The position numbers were made by a program, and so were the translations under genes. A stretch of 64,000 bases of DNA from Actinomyces ruminicola (GTDB taxonomy: Bacteria; Actinomycetota; Actinomycetes; Actinomycetales; Actinomycetaceae), in assembly GCF_900103885.1 (NCBI RefSeq), contig NZ_FNIM01000012.1:25009-89008 (forward strand), given 5' to 3'. This document shows, piece after piece, positions 63,664 to 64,000 of this stretch. A model generated the notes under the pieces. It did not search any database, was not told the DNA's origin, and worked only from the letters and a program-made list of their open reading frames with translations. How positions within the stretch are numbered: the first letter of the stretch is position 1; every line of letters starts with the position of its first letter.

Positions 63664-64000
63664 GGCGTGTTGCGTAAGTCGGGTGGGGTGGTCGGCGTGG
63701 GGTGCGGGACGGGGTGAGGCCTTCGGGGTATCACGGGTGGTGTGAAAGCAGACCGTGACACCGCCAAAGGCCTCGGCCGTTGAGTATAGACGCCTGTGCC
63801 CGCCATGACCTGACCGATGCCCAGTGGGGGCTGCTTGCGCCCCTGCTGCCCGCCCCGCCTGCTCGTGGCAGGCCGCGGGTGTATCCGCTGCGGGACATGA
63901 TCAACGCCGTACGGTGGAGAACCAGAGTGGGGGCGCCCTGGCGCGACATACCATCCCGCTACGGGCCGTGGTGGAGGGCCTACGCCCTGTACCGGACCTG
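63664..64000 (+). mobile_element. IS5-family insertion sequence (cut by window end)
   Basis: The element begins about 63662-63664 after CTAG with GGGCGTGTTGCGTAAG, the style of IS427/IS1031 group ends, and contains the transposase 5' end. The right end lies outside the window, so terminal repeats and target duplication cannot be confirmed. Confidence 0.6.
63780..64000 (+). CDS. IS5-family transposase, N-terminal part
   Basis: 73 codons before the window ends, open throughout. RHDLTDAQWGLLAPLLP and RPRVYPLRDMINAVRWRTRV, then GAPWRDIPSRYGPWWR are the DUF4096/IS5 transposase N terminus. Start probably TTG 63780 (an in-frame stop lies at 63756). The catalytic DDE lies outside the window. Confidence 0.85.
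   Translation, partial: MSIDACARHDLTDAQWGLLAPLLPAPPARGRPRVYPLRDMINAVRWRTRVGAPWRDIPSRYGPWWRAYALYRT

Noticed and set aside
63731..63949. Minus-strand 72-codon frame at the window end
   Set aside because: Antisense to the recognisable IS5 transposase N terminus.

Overview
The window is a contiguous stretch of chromosome from a high-GC Gram-positive bacterium. Gene content points to an Actinomycetales/Actinomyces-like actinobacterium: a PASTA-domain Ser/Thr kinase next to class II DAHP synthase, PPi-dependent phosphofructokinase, divergent glgA/glgC, the DEDDh exonuclease-GIY-YIG fusion, TANNNT -10 boxes six bases before start codons, and a phoH-ybeY-CNNM-era ... leuA-recO-uppS-zur-znu-glyS block whose order resembles the mycobacterial Rv2357-Rv2368 region. 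The species assignment is inference; no rRNA or tRNA gene was found.

Layout. 1-4.9 kb: kinase (5' end outside the window), aroG, pfp. 5.0-8.6 kb: an accessory patch with a decayed MNT/HEPN toxin-antitoxin pair, a duplicated stump of a tetR promoter and 5' end, intergenic repeats, and an intact TetR-MFS efflux pair. 8.6-19.5 kb: plsC, exonuclease, REC-like protein, sodA, FKBP lipoprotein, erpA, ABC-F protein, an unknown protein and a beta-glucoside-type PTS permease. 19.6-27.7 kb: SpoU methyltransferase and a heterodimeric ABC exporter in one operon, then a stomatin/NfeD pair, a lone ABC ATPase and an unknown protein. 27.7-36.6 kb: GH3 beta-glucosidase, glycogen synthesis genes, serB, SixA-like phosphatase, fabI, dus. 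36.6-39.4 kb: YibE/F membrane protein and a DUF559-type nuclease-fold gene flanked by two 83-bp palindromic elements. 39.4-47.6 kb: glyS, the znuACB-zur zinc operon with a Zur-like box, uppS, recO, and leuA with a leucine-rich leader peptide. 47.9-51.7 kb: two converging ABC export modules. 51.7-57.6 kb: hydrolase-era-CNNM-ybeY-phoH operon. 57.6-64 kb: methyltransferase, a frameshifted AlbA/HATPase pseudogene, a repeat-rich gap, a TetR-controlled ABC-2 exporter, fragments of a dehydrogenase and a HicA toxin with an intact HicB antitoxin, and the start of an IS5-family element cut by the window end.

How it fits together. Most of the window is housekeeping: cell-wall lipid carrier (uppS), phospholipid and fatty acid synthesis (plsC, fabI), ribosome/RNA maturation (era, ybeY, dus, SpoU), glycogen storage, serine, leucine and aromatic biosynthesis, and zinc supply under a Fur-family repressor. 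The lineage-specific material sits in the decaying patches at 5.0-6.6 kb and 58.5-64 kb and in several intergenic repeat families. The strongest novelty candidates are the paired palindromes with an inverted core around the DUF559 gene, and a 23-bp repeat unit found mainly between convergent genes.
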